DNA of 64,000 bases from Nocardia rhamnosiphila NBRC 108938 (GTDB lineage: Bacteria > Actinomycetota > Actinomycetes > Mycobacteriales > Mycobacteriaceae), in NCBI RefSeq assembly GCF_000720425.1, contig NZ_JOAJ01000005.1, positions 496,001 through 560,000 of the forward strand. Reading direction: 5' to 3'. A model generated the notes under the pieces. That model saw only the letters and a list, made by a program, of their open reading frames with translations, ran no database searches and was not told the origin of the DNA. Of the stretch, positions 34,820 through 43,882 are shown one piece after another (within the stretch, counting starts at the first letter, position 1; each line of letters opens with the position of its first letter). Both the position numbers and the translations under genes were made by a program.

Positions 34820-36077
34820 TTCGGTATTGATCGTGGATCCCGTGAGCTCGGGGAAGCTGTATCCCCGCGTGCTCCAGCGGTACGGGATCGAACCCATCCT
34901 CCTGGATACCGATCATGCGCTGGTATCGGAATTCCGTACCGTCCCCACTCCGGGGGCCCTGGATTTCGCCGCCGATCTCGGTAATTCGTATGAGGCGCTG
35001 CTGCGTATGTGCACGGAGCGGTCGGTCGCCTATGTCATCGCCGGGTCCGAACCCGGTGTCGAATTGGCCGAGCGGCTACGCGCCGATATTCCGGGTTGTC
35101 CGGGCGGTGAGACGGTGCTGCCGCAGCGAAGATGGGACAAGCAGTACATGTTCGAGGCACTGGCCGCCGCCGGGGTGCCGACACTGACCACCCGGGCCGT
35201 CCCCGCGGGTCACACCGCCGTACCGGCCGAAGCGGTGGCCGAGCTACGCGCGGGCCGCAAGCTGGTGGTGAAACCGGCCCGGGGCGCGGCCTCTGTCGGC
35301 GTCCGGCTGGTCGAGACCCCTGGCCAGCTGACCGAAGCGGTCACCGCGATTACCGACAACGCCGGACTGTTCGGCGGTGCCTCGGCCGCTCTCATCCAGG
35401 AGATGTATCCGGGCCCCCGGGTGGAATACGCCGTGGACACCTTCTCCACCCCGGCCGGACACGAACTCGTCTGCGTCACGGTGTATGACAAATGGGTCTC
35501 GGAGTCCGGTGATTTCATCTACGAGAAGGGCCGGTGGCTCGACCACGACGACCCGATCGTGCGGGAGCTGGCCGAGTACGCACGGCGGGTGCTCGATGCC
35601 CTGGGTATGCGGATCGGGCCCGCGCATATGGAGATCATGTCCGGTCCGCTGGGGCACCGGCTGATCGATTTCGGGGCGCGCGCCCACGGCATCGGTCACC
35701 CGCAGCACACCCATGTGCTGACCGGTACCTCGCAGATCCATCGCGAGAGCGAATACATCGCCGAACTCTTCGGCATGCGCGCGCCGGCCGAACGTGGCGG
35801 CGGCTATGTACTGTCCCGGCACGGTGCGCTGGTGCTGCTCAGTGTCGAGCGGGAGGCCCGGTATCTGGGCGGCGCCGAGGCGGAACTGGCGGACCTGCCC
35901 GGTGTGCAGGAGGTCCGGATGGCGGCCGAGCCGGGGAAGACCTATCCGGCGACCAAATCCATGATGGATTCGGTGGCGCTCGGCCTGGTGTTCGTGGTCG
36001 CGGACAGTGCCGACGAACTGGATTTCCGGTGCACCGAAGTGCGCAAGCGGGCCGGCGACTTCTTCACCACGGATTGA
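34809..36077 (+). CDS. ATP-grasp ligase, amino-acid ligase-like
   Basis: A 422-residue ATP-grasp protein. The phosphate-binding and clamp region is KLVVKPARGAASVGVRLV, the adenine region includes LIQEMYPGPRVEYAVDTFS, and the metal-binding end is GPAHMEIMSGPLGHRLIDFG followed by ARAHGIG. The layout matches L-amino-acid ligases (BacD type) that join free amino acids using ATP. CAGGAG precedes ATG 34809 and the start overlaps the MFS stop. The product is unknown. A strong hairpin terminator follows. Confidence 0.82.
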   Translation: MSDNSVLIVDPVSSGKLYPRVLQRYGIEPILLDTDHALVSEFRTVPTPGALDFAADLGNSYEALLRMCTERSVAYVIAGSEPGVELAERLRADIPGCPGGETVLPQRRWDKQYMFEALAAAGVPTLTTRAVPAGHTAVPAEAVAELRAGRKLVVKPARGAASVGVRLVETPGQLTEAVTAITDNAGLFGGASAALIQEMYPGPRVEYAVDTFSTPAGHELVCVTVYDKWVSESGDFIYEKGRWLDHDDPIVRELAEYARRVLDALGMRIGPAHMEIMSGPLGHRLIDFGARAHGIGHPQHTHVLTGTSQIHRESEYIAELFGMRAPAERGGGYVLSRHGALVLLSVEREARYLGGAEAELADLPGVQEVRMAAEPGKTYPATKSMMDSVALGLVFVVADSADELDFRCTEVRKRAGDFFTTD

Positions 36078-36083
36078 ACTCAG

Positions 36084-36116
36084 GCCGGCCGGGGGCGGTG
36101 AGGACCCCCGGCCGGC
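36084..36116 (+). terminator. Strong hairpin terminator after the ATP-grasp gene
   Basis: GCCGGCCGGGGG (36084-36095) and CCCCCGGCCGGC (36105-36116) form a perfect 12-bp GC stem with a 9-nt loop, 7 nt after the stop. It also lies downstream of the convergent dacB and may serve both. Confidence 0.75.
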
Positions 36117-36137
36117 GCTATCGGTGGGAGACTCGGG

Positions 36138-37439
36138 TCAACGCTGACGGGTGCGTACGTGCCAGGTGCCGAGGAGCAGAATCGGCACCAGTATCAGACC
36201 CCCGACCATGAGCAGCATCCACAGTTCGTCGAAGTCACCGCCGCCCGGGCCCTGCGCCGAATACGCCACCGAGTCCTCCGCCGGCGGCACCGCGAGCCCC
36301 GGTGCGGCGACCACCGATTCGTCGTCGTCACCGGGGATATCGCCGACCTGCGCGCCCGGGACGAGCGCGAAACCGTAGTCGAGCAACCGGGCCGCCTGCT
36401 CCCACGGGCGGATCGGCAGCACATCGGCCTGGAGCAGGGTCACCGCCAGTCTGCGGCCGTCGCGCTCGGCGGCGGCGACGAAGGTCTGGCGGGCGTCGTC
36501 GGTGTAACCGGTCTTTCCGCCCAGTGCCCCGGGATAGTTGTAGAGCAGTCCGTTGTCGTTCGCGATCGGGAAGCCGGGATGGTCCTGGTCGCCGGGGATA
36601 CGCGGATCGGGCGGGTAGCCGGGGAAGTCGAACTGTTCGGTGTTGATCATCTCCGCGAACAGCGGGATCGACATGGCCTCCCGGAACAGCAGCGACAGGT
36701 CGTAGGCCGAGGTGCTCATGCCGGGCCCGTCCAGACCGGAGGGAGTGGCCGCGCGGGTGTCGTAGGCGTGCAGCGATTTCGCGAGGTCGTTCATCTTCAC
36801 CACCGCCACGTCGTCGCCGCCCAGTTGAGCGGCCAGCGCGTGGGCGGCATCGTTACCCGATGCCATCACCAGGGCGTGCAGCAATTGCCGGTTGCTGTAG
36901 CGGCCGCCCGGACCGATCCCGACCCTGGTGCCCTCGACATCGGCGTCGGCCTGGGTGCCCAGGACGACCTTGTCCAGGTCCAGGGTGCGTAGCGCGACGA
37001 TCGACAGCAGCACCTTGATGGTGCTGGCCGGGCGGTACCGGCCGTGCGGGTCCTTGGTGGCCAGGACGGCGCCGGTGTCCAGGTCGGAGACCATCCAGGC
37101 GGTCGCGGAGATATCCGCGGGCAATGCCGGCGCACCGGTGGGCAGGACTACGCCGCATTCGCCGAGCCGTTTGCCGCCGATCGGGGAATCGGGGACCGAC
37201 AGCGGCGTCGGCGCCGATTCACCGGGTTCCGGGACCTCGGAGGCGTCGATCGCCGGCGGCGGTTGTGTCTTCTGCGGGCACGTATCGGTGACCGGGGTGG
37301 TGAACGGAGTGGTTGTGGGTGGCGCGGGCTGCGCTGCCGCGCTCCCGCAGACGGTGAACGGTCCGGCCGCGAGAACCGCGGCGGAGAGCACCGAACCGAG
37401 GAGCCGGGCGGTGCGCTGGTGTAGCAACCTGTTGTACAT
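36138..37439 (-). CDS. dacB: D-alanyl-D-alanine carboxypeptidase (DacB1-like, PBP5 family)
   Basis: A 433-residue penicillin-binding protein that trims the terminal D-Ala of peptidoglycan stem peptides. A signal peptide covers residues ~1-36, followed by a Pro/Thr-rich linker. The catalytic motifs are STIK (139-142), SGN (194-196) and KTG (309-311). A C-terminal transmembrane helix ([17 protein letters not shown]) anchors it to the membrane. The ATG at 37439 gives the complete signal peptide. A 58-bp tandem duplication lies just upstream of the start. Confidence 0.93.
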   Translation of the reverse strand: MYNRLLHQRTARLLGSVLSAAVLAAGPFTVCGSAAAQPAPPTTTPFTTPVTDTCPQKTQPPPAIDASEVPEPGESAPTPLSVPDSPIGGKRLGECGVVLPTGAPALPADISATAWMVSDLDTGAVLATKDPHGRYRPASTIKVLLSIVALRTLDLDKVVLGTQADADVEGTRVGIGPGGRYSNRQLLHALVMASGNDAAHALAAQLGGDDVAVVKMNDLAKSLHAYDTRAATPSGLDGPGMSTSAYDLSLLFREAMSIPLFAEMINTEQFDFPGYPPDPRIPGDQDHPGFPIANDNGLLYNYPGALGGKTGYTDDARQTFVAAAERDGRRLAVTLLQADVLPIRPWEQAARLLDYGFALVPGAQVGDIPGDDDESVVAAPGLAVPPAEDSVAYSAQGPGGGDFDELWMLLMVGGLILVPILLLGTWHVRTRQR

Positions 37440-37450
37440 ATCGACGCCGA

Positions 37451-37576
37451 GCCTAGAGGGCACCGCCGGGCATGGCCCGTCCACAGTCCGCGCACGGCCG
37501 GAGCGAAGGCGGAGGTACGCCTAAAGGGCACTGCCGGGCGTGGCCCGTCCACAGTCCGCGCACGGCCGGAGCGAAG
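37451..37576. repeat. Two 58-bp direct repeats upstream of dacB
   Basis: Positions 37451-37508 and 37519-37576 are the same 58-bp sequence with three differences, spaced 68 bp start to start. The core is CCCGTCCACAGTCCGCGCAC then GGCCGGAGCGAAG. The pair lies between add and dacB, beginning 11 nt upstream of the dacB ATG, so it probably covers the promoter or 5' UTR. The phrase GCCGGAGCGAAG also occurs, in inverted form, in the repeat at 14455-14520. Confidence 0.75.
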
Positions 37577-37662
37577 ATGAAGGCACACCCGGTATTCCGG
37601 CGCGCGAGACGTGCGGCACGGGCTTCCACCGCCGGTTTCCGGACAGACCGGTATTCGCCGGT

Positions 37663-38760
37663 TCAGCCCAGCAGTACCGCGTATCCCGGTTTGATGATGT
37701 CGTCGATGATCCGCAGCCGCTCCGGGAACGGGATGAACGCCGATTTCATCGCATTGATGGTGAACCGTTCCAGATCGCTCCAGCCGTAGCCGAAGGTCTG
37801 GTGCAGTTTGAGCATCTCCCGGCTCATGCTGGTATCGCTCATCAGGCGGTTGTCGGTGTTCACCGTGACCCGGAAGCGCAGCCGTGCCAGTAGGTCGAAC
37901 GGGTGTTTGTCCAGCGAGGGCACCGCGCCGGTCTGCACGTTCGACGAGGGACACAGTTCGAGCGGCACCCGGGTGTCGCGCACATACGCCGCCAGCCGCC
38001 CGAGCCGGGCCTCTTCGACCGCGCCCGGCACCTCGATATCGTCGACGATCCGGACGCCGTGCCCGAGCCGGTCGCAGCCACAGAAGGCCAGCGCCTCGTG
38101 AATGGACGGCAGGCCGAAGGCCTCACCGGCGTGGATGGTGAAATGCGCGTTGTTGACCCGCATGTACTCGAAGGCATCCAGATGCCGGGTGGGCGGGTAT
38201 CCGGCCTCCGCGCCCGCGATATCGAATCCGCACACCCCGCGGTCGCGGAAGCGGACCGCCAGTTCCGCGATCTCCCGGGACCGTGCCGCGTGCCGCATGG
38301 CGGTCAGCAGACAGCGCACCACGATGGGCTGTCCGGCCGCGGCGGCGGCCGCCTCCCCCGCGGCGAACCCGGCCAGAACGTGTTCGACGACCTCGTCGAG
38401 GGTGAGGTCCTTGTCGAGGTGTTGTTCGGGCGCGAATCGCACCTCGGCGTAGACGACCCCGTCCGCGGCCAGATCCTCGGCGCATTCGCGGGCCACCCGG
38501 TGCAATCCCTGCGGGGTCTGCATCACCGCGACGGTATGGGTGAAGGTCTCCAGATAGCGCTCCAGCGAGCCGCTGTCGGCCGCGTCCCGGAACCAGCGCG
38601 CCAGGGCTTCGGCATCCGCGGCGGGGAGCCGGTCGTATCCGCAGTCCGCGGCCAGTTCGAGCACGGTGGCGGGCCGCAGGCCGCCGTCGAGATGATCGTG
38701 CAGCAGCGCCTTCGGTGCCCGGCGCAGTGTGGCGAGATCCAGCGGCAGAGGTCCGGTCAT
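37663..38760 (-). CDS. add: Adenosine deaminase
   Basis: A 365-residue zinc-dependent deaminase of the ADA family converting adenosine or deoxyadenosine to (deoxy)inosine in purine salvage. HDHLDGGL near residue 21 provides zinc histidines, [17 protein letters not shown] carries the catalytic His/Glu region, and VNTDNRLMS holds the catalytic Asp. The length equals the M. tuberculosis Add. It is the last gene of the cdd-deoA-add block, 73 nt after deoA. Confidence 0.95.
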   Translation of the reverse strand: MTGPLPLDLATLRRAPKALLHDHLDGGLRPATVLELAADCGYDRLPAADAEALARWFRDAADSGSLERYLETFTHTVAVMQTPQGLHRVARECAEDLAADGVVYAEVRFAPEQHLDKDLTLDEVVEHVLAGFAAGEAAAAAAGQPIVVRCLLTAMRHAARSREIAELAVRFRDRGVCGFDIAGAEAGYPPTRHLDAFEYMRVNNAHFTIHAGEAFGLPSIHEALAFCGCDRLGHGVRIVDDIEVPGAVEEARLGRLAAYVRDTRVPLELCPSSNVQTGAVPSLDKHPFDLLARLRFRVTVNTDNRLMSDTSMSREMLKLHQTFGYGWSDLERFTINAMKSAFIPFPERLRIIDDIIKPGYAVLLG

Positions 38761-38833
38761 ATGCCGACGGTATCGCCGAATCTCGCGGCGGTCAGCCGGA
38801 CGGTCGGAAAGGTTCCACCTCTTCGGCGGACGC

Positions 38834-40255
38834 TCACCTCGAATTCCCTTCGTGGTCAGCGGCCGGATGCGGACGATTGTGCGCGGTACCCAGGCCGGAC
38901 CGGGCGGGCGGGTGACCGGAATGCCGGTGCGGCGACCAATGCTGTCCGGGGTGGTGCGCGTCGCCGGCGACCCGGTCGAGGACGAGCGGGCCGGGGGCGG
39001 GCCGGTCGGTGGATCCGGTCTCGACGGTGATCGCCTCGGCCAGGGCCTCGAACGCGCGGGGGAATGCCTCCGGGGTGTCGGTGTGCAGGGTGAGCAGCGG
39101 TTGTCCGGCGGTGACCCGATCGCCGGGGCCCGCATGCCACTGCACGCCCGCGGCGGCCTGGACCGGGTCGCCCTGCCGGGCGCGGCCGGCGCCCAGGCGC
39201 CAGGCGGCGATACCGACCCCGCGCGCATCGAGGTGGGTCAGGGTTCCCGACGCGGGGGCGGGCAGCGTTTCGGTGTGTGCGGCCGTCGGTAGCGGGGCAT
39301 CGGGGTCACCACCCTGGGCGCGGATCATGGCCGTCCAGCGGTCCATGGCGCGGCCGTCGGCGAGCGCGTCGGCGGGATCGGTGTCCAGACCCGCCAGCGT
39401 GACCATCTCGCGCGCCAGGGCCAGCGTCAGCTCCACGATATCGGCCGGTCCGCCGCCCGCGAGCACCTCGACGGCCTCGGCGACCTCGAGCGCGTTGCCC
39501 GCGGTGCGGCCCAGCGGGGTGTCCATCGCGGTGAGCAGGGCGACGGTCCGCACACCCGCGTCGGCGCCCAGTTCGACCATGGCGGTGGCCAGCGCATGGG
39601 CCTCCTCGCGAGTGCGCATGAACGCGCCGGATCCGACCTTCACATCCAGTACCAGGGCGGCGGTGCCCTCGGCGATCTTCTTGCTCATGATGGAACTGGC
39701 GATCAACGGGATGGATTCGACCGTGCCGGTGGTATCGCGCAGTGCGTAGAGGCGTTTGTCGGCGGGCGCCAGATCGGCACCGGCCGCACAGACCACGCAG
39801 CCCGCGGCCGGGTCGGTGAGGATCTCGCGCATCCGGTCCGGGTCGATATCGGCCCGCCAACCCGGAATCGATTCCAGTTTGTCCAGCGTGCCGCCGGTGT
39901 ATCCCAATCCGCGGCCGGACAGCTGCGGTACCGCCGCGCCACAGGCGGCGACGAGCGGAGCCAGCGGCAGGGTGATCTTGTCACCCACGCCGCCGGTGGA
40001 ATGTTTGTCGACCGTCGGCCGCGGGAGATCGGTGAAGTCCAGCCGCCGCCCCGACCGCAGCATCGCCTCGGTCCAGCGTGCGGTCTCGCGCCGGTTCATC
40101 CCGCGCAGCACGATCGCCATGGCCAGCGCGGCCATCTGCTCGTCGGCCATCTCGCCGCGGGTGAACGCGGCTATGGCCCAATCGATCTGCGCGTCCGACA
40201 GCTCGCCGCCGTCGCGTTTGGCCCCGATGATCGATACCGCGTCGTGTGCCGTCAC
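38834..40255 (-). CDS. deoA: Thymidine phosphorylase
   Basis: A 473-residue pyrimidine-nucleoside phosphorylase that splits thymidine to thymine and deoxyribose 1-phosphate. The signature [20 protein letters not shown] lies near residues 82-101, with the phosphate-binding KVGSGAFM further on. The C-terminal ~40 residues are His/Pro/Arg-rich and exceed the family core. The GTG start at 40255 overlaps the stop of a 22-residue ORF that carries its own GGAGG (GTGA overlap), suggesting coupled translation. Confidence 0.94.
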   Translation of the reverse strand: MTAHDAVSIIGAKRDGGELSDAQIDWAIAAFTRGEMADEQMAALAMAIVLRGMNRRETARWTEAMLRSGRRLDFTDLPRPTVDKHSTGGVGDKITLPLAPLVAACGAAVPQLSGRGLGYTGGTLDKLESIPGWRADIDPDRMREILTDPAAGCVVCAAGADLAPADKRLYALRDTTGTVESIPLIASSIMSKKIAEGTAALVLDVKVGSGAFMRTREEAHALATAMVELGADAGVRTVALLTAMDTPLGRTAGNALEVAEAVEVLAGGGPADIVELTLALAREMVTLAGLDTDPADALADGRAMDRWTAMIRAQGGDPDAPLPTAAHTETLPAPASGTLTHLDARGVGIAAWRLGAGRARQGDPVQAAAGVQWHAGPGDRVTAGQPLLTLHTDTPEAFPRAFEALAEAITVETGSTDRPAPGPLVLDRVAGDAHHPGQHWSPHRHSGHPPARSGLGTAHNRPHPAADHEGNSR

Positions 40256-40320
40256 GCCACCAGTCTGGCAGCGCCGCGGCGGTCGTGCCGGGGCCGCACG
40301 ACGGTGACCTCCTGCGACAT
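40252..40320 (-). CDS. 22-residue leader ORF overlapping deoA
   Basis: ATG 40320 is preceded by GGAGG ten bases upstream. It encodes MSQEVTVVRPRHDRRGAARL plus two residues and ends in a TGA that overlaps the deoA GTG. deoA itself lacks a good ribosome-binding site at the normal distance, so coupling through this ORF would explain its translation. A regulatory role is unproven. Confidence 0.35.
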   Translation of the reverse strand: MSQEVTVVRPRHDRRGAARLVA

Positions 40321-40478
40321 GGTGTGTCGACCTCCGAGACCGGCCGGCCGGGGTGACGGGGCGTGCGCTGCGGCGAACTCGGGGGTGCGCCGAGCCAGGC
40401 CGCGCGGCCAGCCGGCCTTACCATGCCGAGCCGGGGTGGCGGCCCGCCGGCGGGCAGGCCGTCCGAGGTGACCGGAAC

Positions 40479-41480
40479 CTACTCCTGGAGCGCCCGCAGG
40501 GTCTCGAGGCGGTGCTGCACCGTGGGCCCGGTGGGGGTCACGATGATCTCGTCCGCGCCGGTGTCCTTCACCAGCGTGTCGAGCCGGTCGAGGACCTGCT
40601 CGCGGGTGCCGATCGCCTGGTCGGCATTGCGGTCGTCGACGAAGGCGTTCTCCGCGTCCGACCAGGGGTACTCCTCCGCCTCGGCCAGGGTCGGTATCCG
40701 CTGCGGCAACTGACCGGTGCGCATCCGCAGCTGGACCAGGCTCTGGGGCAGGGTGCGCCGGCGGGCCTCCGCGGCGGAGTCGGCGACCACGGTCGCCACG
40801 GCCAGCATCGAATGCGGTTCGCTGAGCACCTCGGAGGGGCGGAACTCGCTGCGGTACAGCTCGAACACCAGCGGGGTGTTGCGTCCACCGGCGAAGTGAT
40901 GGGCGAACGCGAACGGCAGACCCATCATCGCGGCCAGCCGGGCACTGAAATCGCTGGAACCGAGCAGCCACATCTCGGGGGTGTCGCCCTTACCGGGCAC
41001 CGCCTGGATACGGTCGCCCTGCCCGCCGCGCAGCGGCGGAATCGTCCCGAAGTAGGCGAGCAGTTCCACCACCTGTTTCGGGAAATCCTCCACCGCCTCG
41101 GCCGCCGCGCCGCGCCGGATGGTGGCCGAGATGAGCGGATCGGTCCCGGCGGCCCGGCCCAGCCCCAGGTCGATGCGGTCACCGTAGAGCGCGACCAGGG
41201 TGCCGAACTGTTCGGCGACCACCAGCGAGGAATGGTTGGGCAGCATCACCCCGCCGGAACCCACCCGGATCCGTTCGGTTGCCGCGGCCACCCCGGCGAT
41301 CAGCACCGGCGGCGCCGAACTCGCGATACCCGGCATGCCGTGGTGCTCGGCCACCCAGAACCGGCGGTACCCGAGTCGCTCGGCCTCGCGGGCGACGGTC
41401 AGGGTGTCGGCGAGCGCCTGCCGATGTGATCCGTCGGCGGCGACGGCGGCCAGGTCGAGCACGGAGAGCGGAACTGTCAT
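40479..41480 (-). CDS. LLM-class flavin-dependent oxidoreductase
   Basis: A 333-residue luciferase-like monooxygenase (F420 or FMN) of the MsnO8/YhbW type. The N-terminus has LSVLDLAAV, and [20 protein letters not shown] is the subgroup signature, followed by [20 protein letters not shown]. It lies between cdd and deoA on the same strand, an insertion relative to the compact M. tuberculosis order. A role in nucleoside metabolism is not indicated. ATG 41480 lacks a strong ribosome-binding site. Confidence 0.88.
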   Translation of the reverse strand: MTVPLSVLDLAAVAADGSHRQALADTLTVAREAERLGYRRFWVAEHHGMPGIASSAPPVLIAGVAAATERIRVGSGGVMLPNHSSLVVAEQFGTLVALYGDRIDLGLGRAAGTDPLISATIRRGAAAEAVEDFPKQVVELLAYFGTIPPLRGGQGDRIQAVPGKGDTPEMWLLGSSDFSARLAAMMGLPFAFAHHFAGGRNTPLVFELYRSEFRPSEVLSEPHSMLAVATVVADSAAEARRRTLPQSLVQLRMRTGQLPQRIPTLAEAEEYPWSDAENAFVDDRNADQAIGTREQVLDRLDTLVKDTGADEIIVTPTGPTVQHRLETLRALQE

Positions 41481-41544
41481 ACCCGGACCAACCCGTTCGG
41501 TGCCGCCGGGATTCCACGCCGTCGGGGGCCGGGCGGAGAAAGGG

Positions 41545-41940
41545 TCAGGTCCGGCCGGCGGCGAGGTCGTCGGGACCGAAGGCGTCCGCCAGCAGCCGGC
41601 CCAGGGGTACCGGGCCGTCGGGGTGGTCGATGAGCAGTTCCGTCCCGCCGAACTCGTAGAGCACCTGGCGGCAGCGGCCGCAGGGCAGCAGGATCGCGCC
41701 GCGGGAATCGCAGACCGAGACGGCGAGCAGCCGGCCGCCGCCCGCGGTGACATTGTTGCCGGCCAGCACGCATTCGGCGCAGAGACCCAGCCCGTAGGAC
41801 ACGTTCTCGACATTGCAACCGACCGAGACCGTGCTGCCGTCCCAGCCGGCCGCGCCGACCGGAAATCGAGAATAGGGGGCATAGGCGCGTCGCATGGCGG
41901 TGTGCGCGCTGGTGCGAAGAAGATTCCAGTCGATATCCAT
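41545..41940 (-). CDS. cdd: Cytidine deaminase
   Basis: A 131-residue homotetrameric-type enzyme that deaminates cytidine and deoxycytidine. The zinc site is complete: C54-A-E56 (the catalytic Glu) and PCGRC with C87 and C90. NVENVSYG recognises the ribose. GGAG precedes ATG 41940. It heads the salvage block on this strand, divergent from the GreA-like small gene. Confidence 0.95.
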   Translation of the reverse strand: MDIDWNLLRTSAHTAMRRAYAPYSRFPVGAAGWDGSTVSVGCNVENVSYGLGLCAECVLAGNNVTAGGGRLLAVSVCDSRGAILLPCGRCRQVLYEFGGTELLIDHPDGPVPLGRLLADAFGPDDLAAGRT

Positions 41941-42119
41941 AGCTGCTCCCGCGTCCGTGGGCGACCCACCGGGTCCCCGCCCAGCCTGCCGCATCACCGT
42001 GTCCGCCGCGCGCCTGCGCGCACGATCTGTTCCGAGCGGATGTGAAACACGTCGTTCCGCTCGGAGATATGTAGATTGCCCGGCCACTCGGTCCGGGGCC
42101 CCTCACCAGGAAGGTGCGA

Positions 42120-42380
42120 ATGACGCTTCCGAAGTTCCTCATCGTCATGGTGTATTCGAAGTTGCTGCTGTCCAGGCTCGACGCCTTCGACAAGGTCGAG
42201 GTACGGATGGAGTACCAGATCGTGCCCGATCACGAGGCCGATCCCGCTGTCGGCAAGTACCCGCAGAGCGCGCCGGCGAGTCAGGCCCTGCTGGGTCGGG
42301 TGCCGGGCGATGTCGTCGAAACCGTCTTCAACTACGAGGCCGTGCGGCTACGGGTCGATTCGATCCACGAGGGCGACTGA
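42120..42380 (+). CDS. Small protein resembling the C-terminal half of GreA/GreB/Rnk
   Basis: An 86-residue protein. From residue ~30 the sequence follows the C-terminal FKBP-like domain of transcript-cleavage factors: YQIVPDHEADPAVGKYPQSA, then ALLGRVPGDVVE and LRVDSIHEG. The long N-terminal coiled coil that reaches the RNA polymerase active site is missing and is replaced by ~28 residues. It therefore cannot stimulate cleavage in the GreA manner and might only bind polymerase. AGGAAGG precedes ATG 42120. The assignment rests on motif resemblance alone. Confidence 0.55.
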   Translation: MTLPKFLIVMVYSKLLLSRLDAFDKVEVRMEYQIVPDHEADPAVGKYPQSAPASQALLGRVPGDVVETVFNYEAVRLRVDSIHEGD

Positions 42381-43032
42381 TCCGGCGTGGTTCCACCGGC
42401 GGCCCGCTCCGGGTGGGCGGCGGCCGGTGGGCCCGGCTCCTTCGCTCGATCCGGGCGCCGGGCCGGGCCGGCGTGCGGTCCGTGCGCAATTCCGGGGGTA
42501 TCCAGGAAAGTCTTTCGACGCCGCGGGATCTGTCCGCTACTCTTGAGTAACTTCGTCTCCCGTACTGAGACATTTTGCACATTGCCGCTGTGCGCAATGG
42601 CGAGATCGGCATTGTGGGCCGGCGTGCGCAACGAAAAACGCGTGGTGCGCGCGTGCGCTGCGGACCGGATGTGAAATCCGCTGCACACCAAGGTTTTGCG
42701 GAACAATCCGATGTCGCCGGAGGGTTCTGTAAGTGGGCGATCGAGGGCGCGACGAACCCGCCGCGGAACCCCTTCGCCGCCCTACAAAGGTAAACCTAAC
42801 CTGTGTGATCTGGGCGCAACGCGCGGCACGCCGAATTAGTTCCCCGATTGTCAGAGGATTAGAGTCCAGAACAGATCGGTTCAGGTTCGGCGGCGGCGAG
42901 CCCTATCGACAGCGGCCCCGGAGTCGGTCCCTGTCGGCCGCGGGTTGGTACGCCACCGAATTTCCGGCCCGCCACACCGGTGCCGGGATCTGCGACCGGG
43001 TCCATCAACGATGTTGGAGGCACCGAAACTCT
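42381..43032. other. Long AT-richer leader region of the sdh operon
   Basis: A 650-nt gene-free stretch, less GC-rich than its surroundings from about 42540. It holds inverted CATTGC/GCAATG units around 42580-42600, an IdeR/DtxR-like box at 42788-42802, and the sdhC ribosome-binding site near 43017. No convincing ORF was found. The length suggests several regulatory inputs or an RNA leader for sdhCDAB. Confidence 0.5.
42788..42802. promoter_or_regulatory. IdeR/DtxR-like box upstream of sdhCDAB
   Basis: AGGTAAACCTAACCT matches the core of the IdeR/DtxR consensus TTAGGTTAGGCTAACCTAA at 12 of 15 positions, but the outer bases do not match. It lies about 230 nt upstream of sdhC. Iron-dependent control of succinate dehydrogenase is known in related corynebacteria, so the site is plausible. 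Confidence 0.45.
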
Positions 43033-43431
43033 ATGGCCACGATAGAAGCTCCGGCTCAGCCGAAGCGCAAAACGCTGTACCGAGGCGACCCCGGAATGTG
43101 GTCCTGGGCCCTGCACCGGATCACCGGTGTCACGGTTTTCTTCTTCCTTTTCGTGCACGTCCTGGACACCGCGCTCGTACGGGTCAGCCCGCAGATGTAC
43201 GACGAAGCGATCGAGATCTACAAGACGCCGATCGTCGCGCTCATGGAGATGGCACTCGTCTTCTGTGTGCTGTTCCACGCGCTCAACGGTGTGCGGGTGA
43301 TCCTGGTGGACTTCTGGTCCCAGGGGCCGCGCTACCAGAAGCAGATGCTCTGGGGCATTATCGGGCTCCTGGTCGTGCTCCTGGTGCCCTCGATCGGCCG
43401 CATGTTCTACCTACTGTTGACGGAGCACTGA
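43033..43431 (+). CDS. sdhC: Succinate dehydrogenase cytochrome b subunit SdhC
   Basis: A 132-residue membrane anchor with three hydrophobic segments. The start region MWSWALHRITGVTVFFFLFVH and FHALNGVRVILVDFW are typical of SdhC; the histidines within them are candidate heme ligands. It anchors complex II and takes part in quinone reduction. It is the first gene of sdhCDAB; sdhD follows after 3 nt. GGAGG lies 12 nt upstream of ATG 43033. Confidence 0.94.
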   Translation: MATIEAPAQPKRKTLYRGDPGMWSWALHRITGVTVFFFLFVHVLDTALVRVSPQMYDEAIEIYKTPIVALMEMALVFCVLFHALNGVRVILVDFWSQGPRYQKQMLWGIIGLLVVLLVPSIGRMFYLLLTEH

Positions 43432-43434
43432 GCC

Positions 43435-43866
43435 ATGTCTGCACCCGTTCTCGGCAAGTCCTACGACCGTCCGGCGAGCCTGGACCTGCCCCGCTCGCCG
43501 CGTTCGCACGCCAGCGGGAACTTCGAGAAGTACGCGTGGCTGTTCATGCGCTTCTCCGGTCTCGCGCTCATCGTGCTGGTCTTCGGCCATATGGCGATCA
43601 TGCTGCTGCTCGACGGCGGCGTGAAACGGCTGAACTTCGCCTTTGTGGCCGGCCGGTGGTCCAGCCCGTTCTGGCAGATCTGGGATCTGGCCATGCTGTG
43701 GCTGGCGCAGCTGCACGGCGGTAACGGTGTGCGCACCGTGATCGCCGACTACTCGCGCAAGGATTCGACCCGGTTCTGGCTGAACACGCTGCTGGTGCTG
43801 TCGATGATCCTGATCATGGGCGTGGGCACCTACGTCATCTTCACCTTCGACCCCAATATCAGTTAG
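43435..43866 (+). CDS. sdhD: Succinate dehydrogenase membrane anchor SdhD
   Basis: A 143-residue hydrophobic subunit with three transmembrane segments. The motif QLHGGNGVRTVIADYSRKDS near the centre pairs with the corresponding SdhC region to form the heme and quinone pocket. It lies between sdhC and sdhA with short gaps (3 and 16 nt). Confidence 0.93.
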   Translation: MSAPVLGKSYDRPASLDLPRSPRSHASGNFEKYAWLFMRFSGLALIVLVFGHMAIMLLLDGGVKRLNFAFVAGRWSSPFWQIWDLAMLWLAQLHGGNGVRTVIADYSRKDSTRFWLNTLLVLSMILIMGVGTYVIFTFDPNIS

Positions 43867-43882
43867 GAACGGGCCCCCTCGC

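Noticed and set aside
37451-37576. CRISPR array
   Set aside because: Only two copies with a 10-nt separation; no spacer series and no cas genes.
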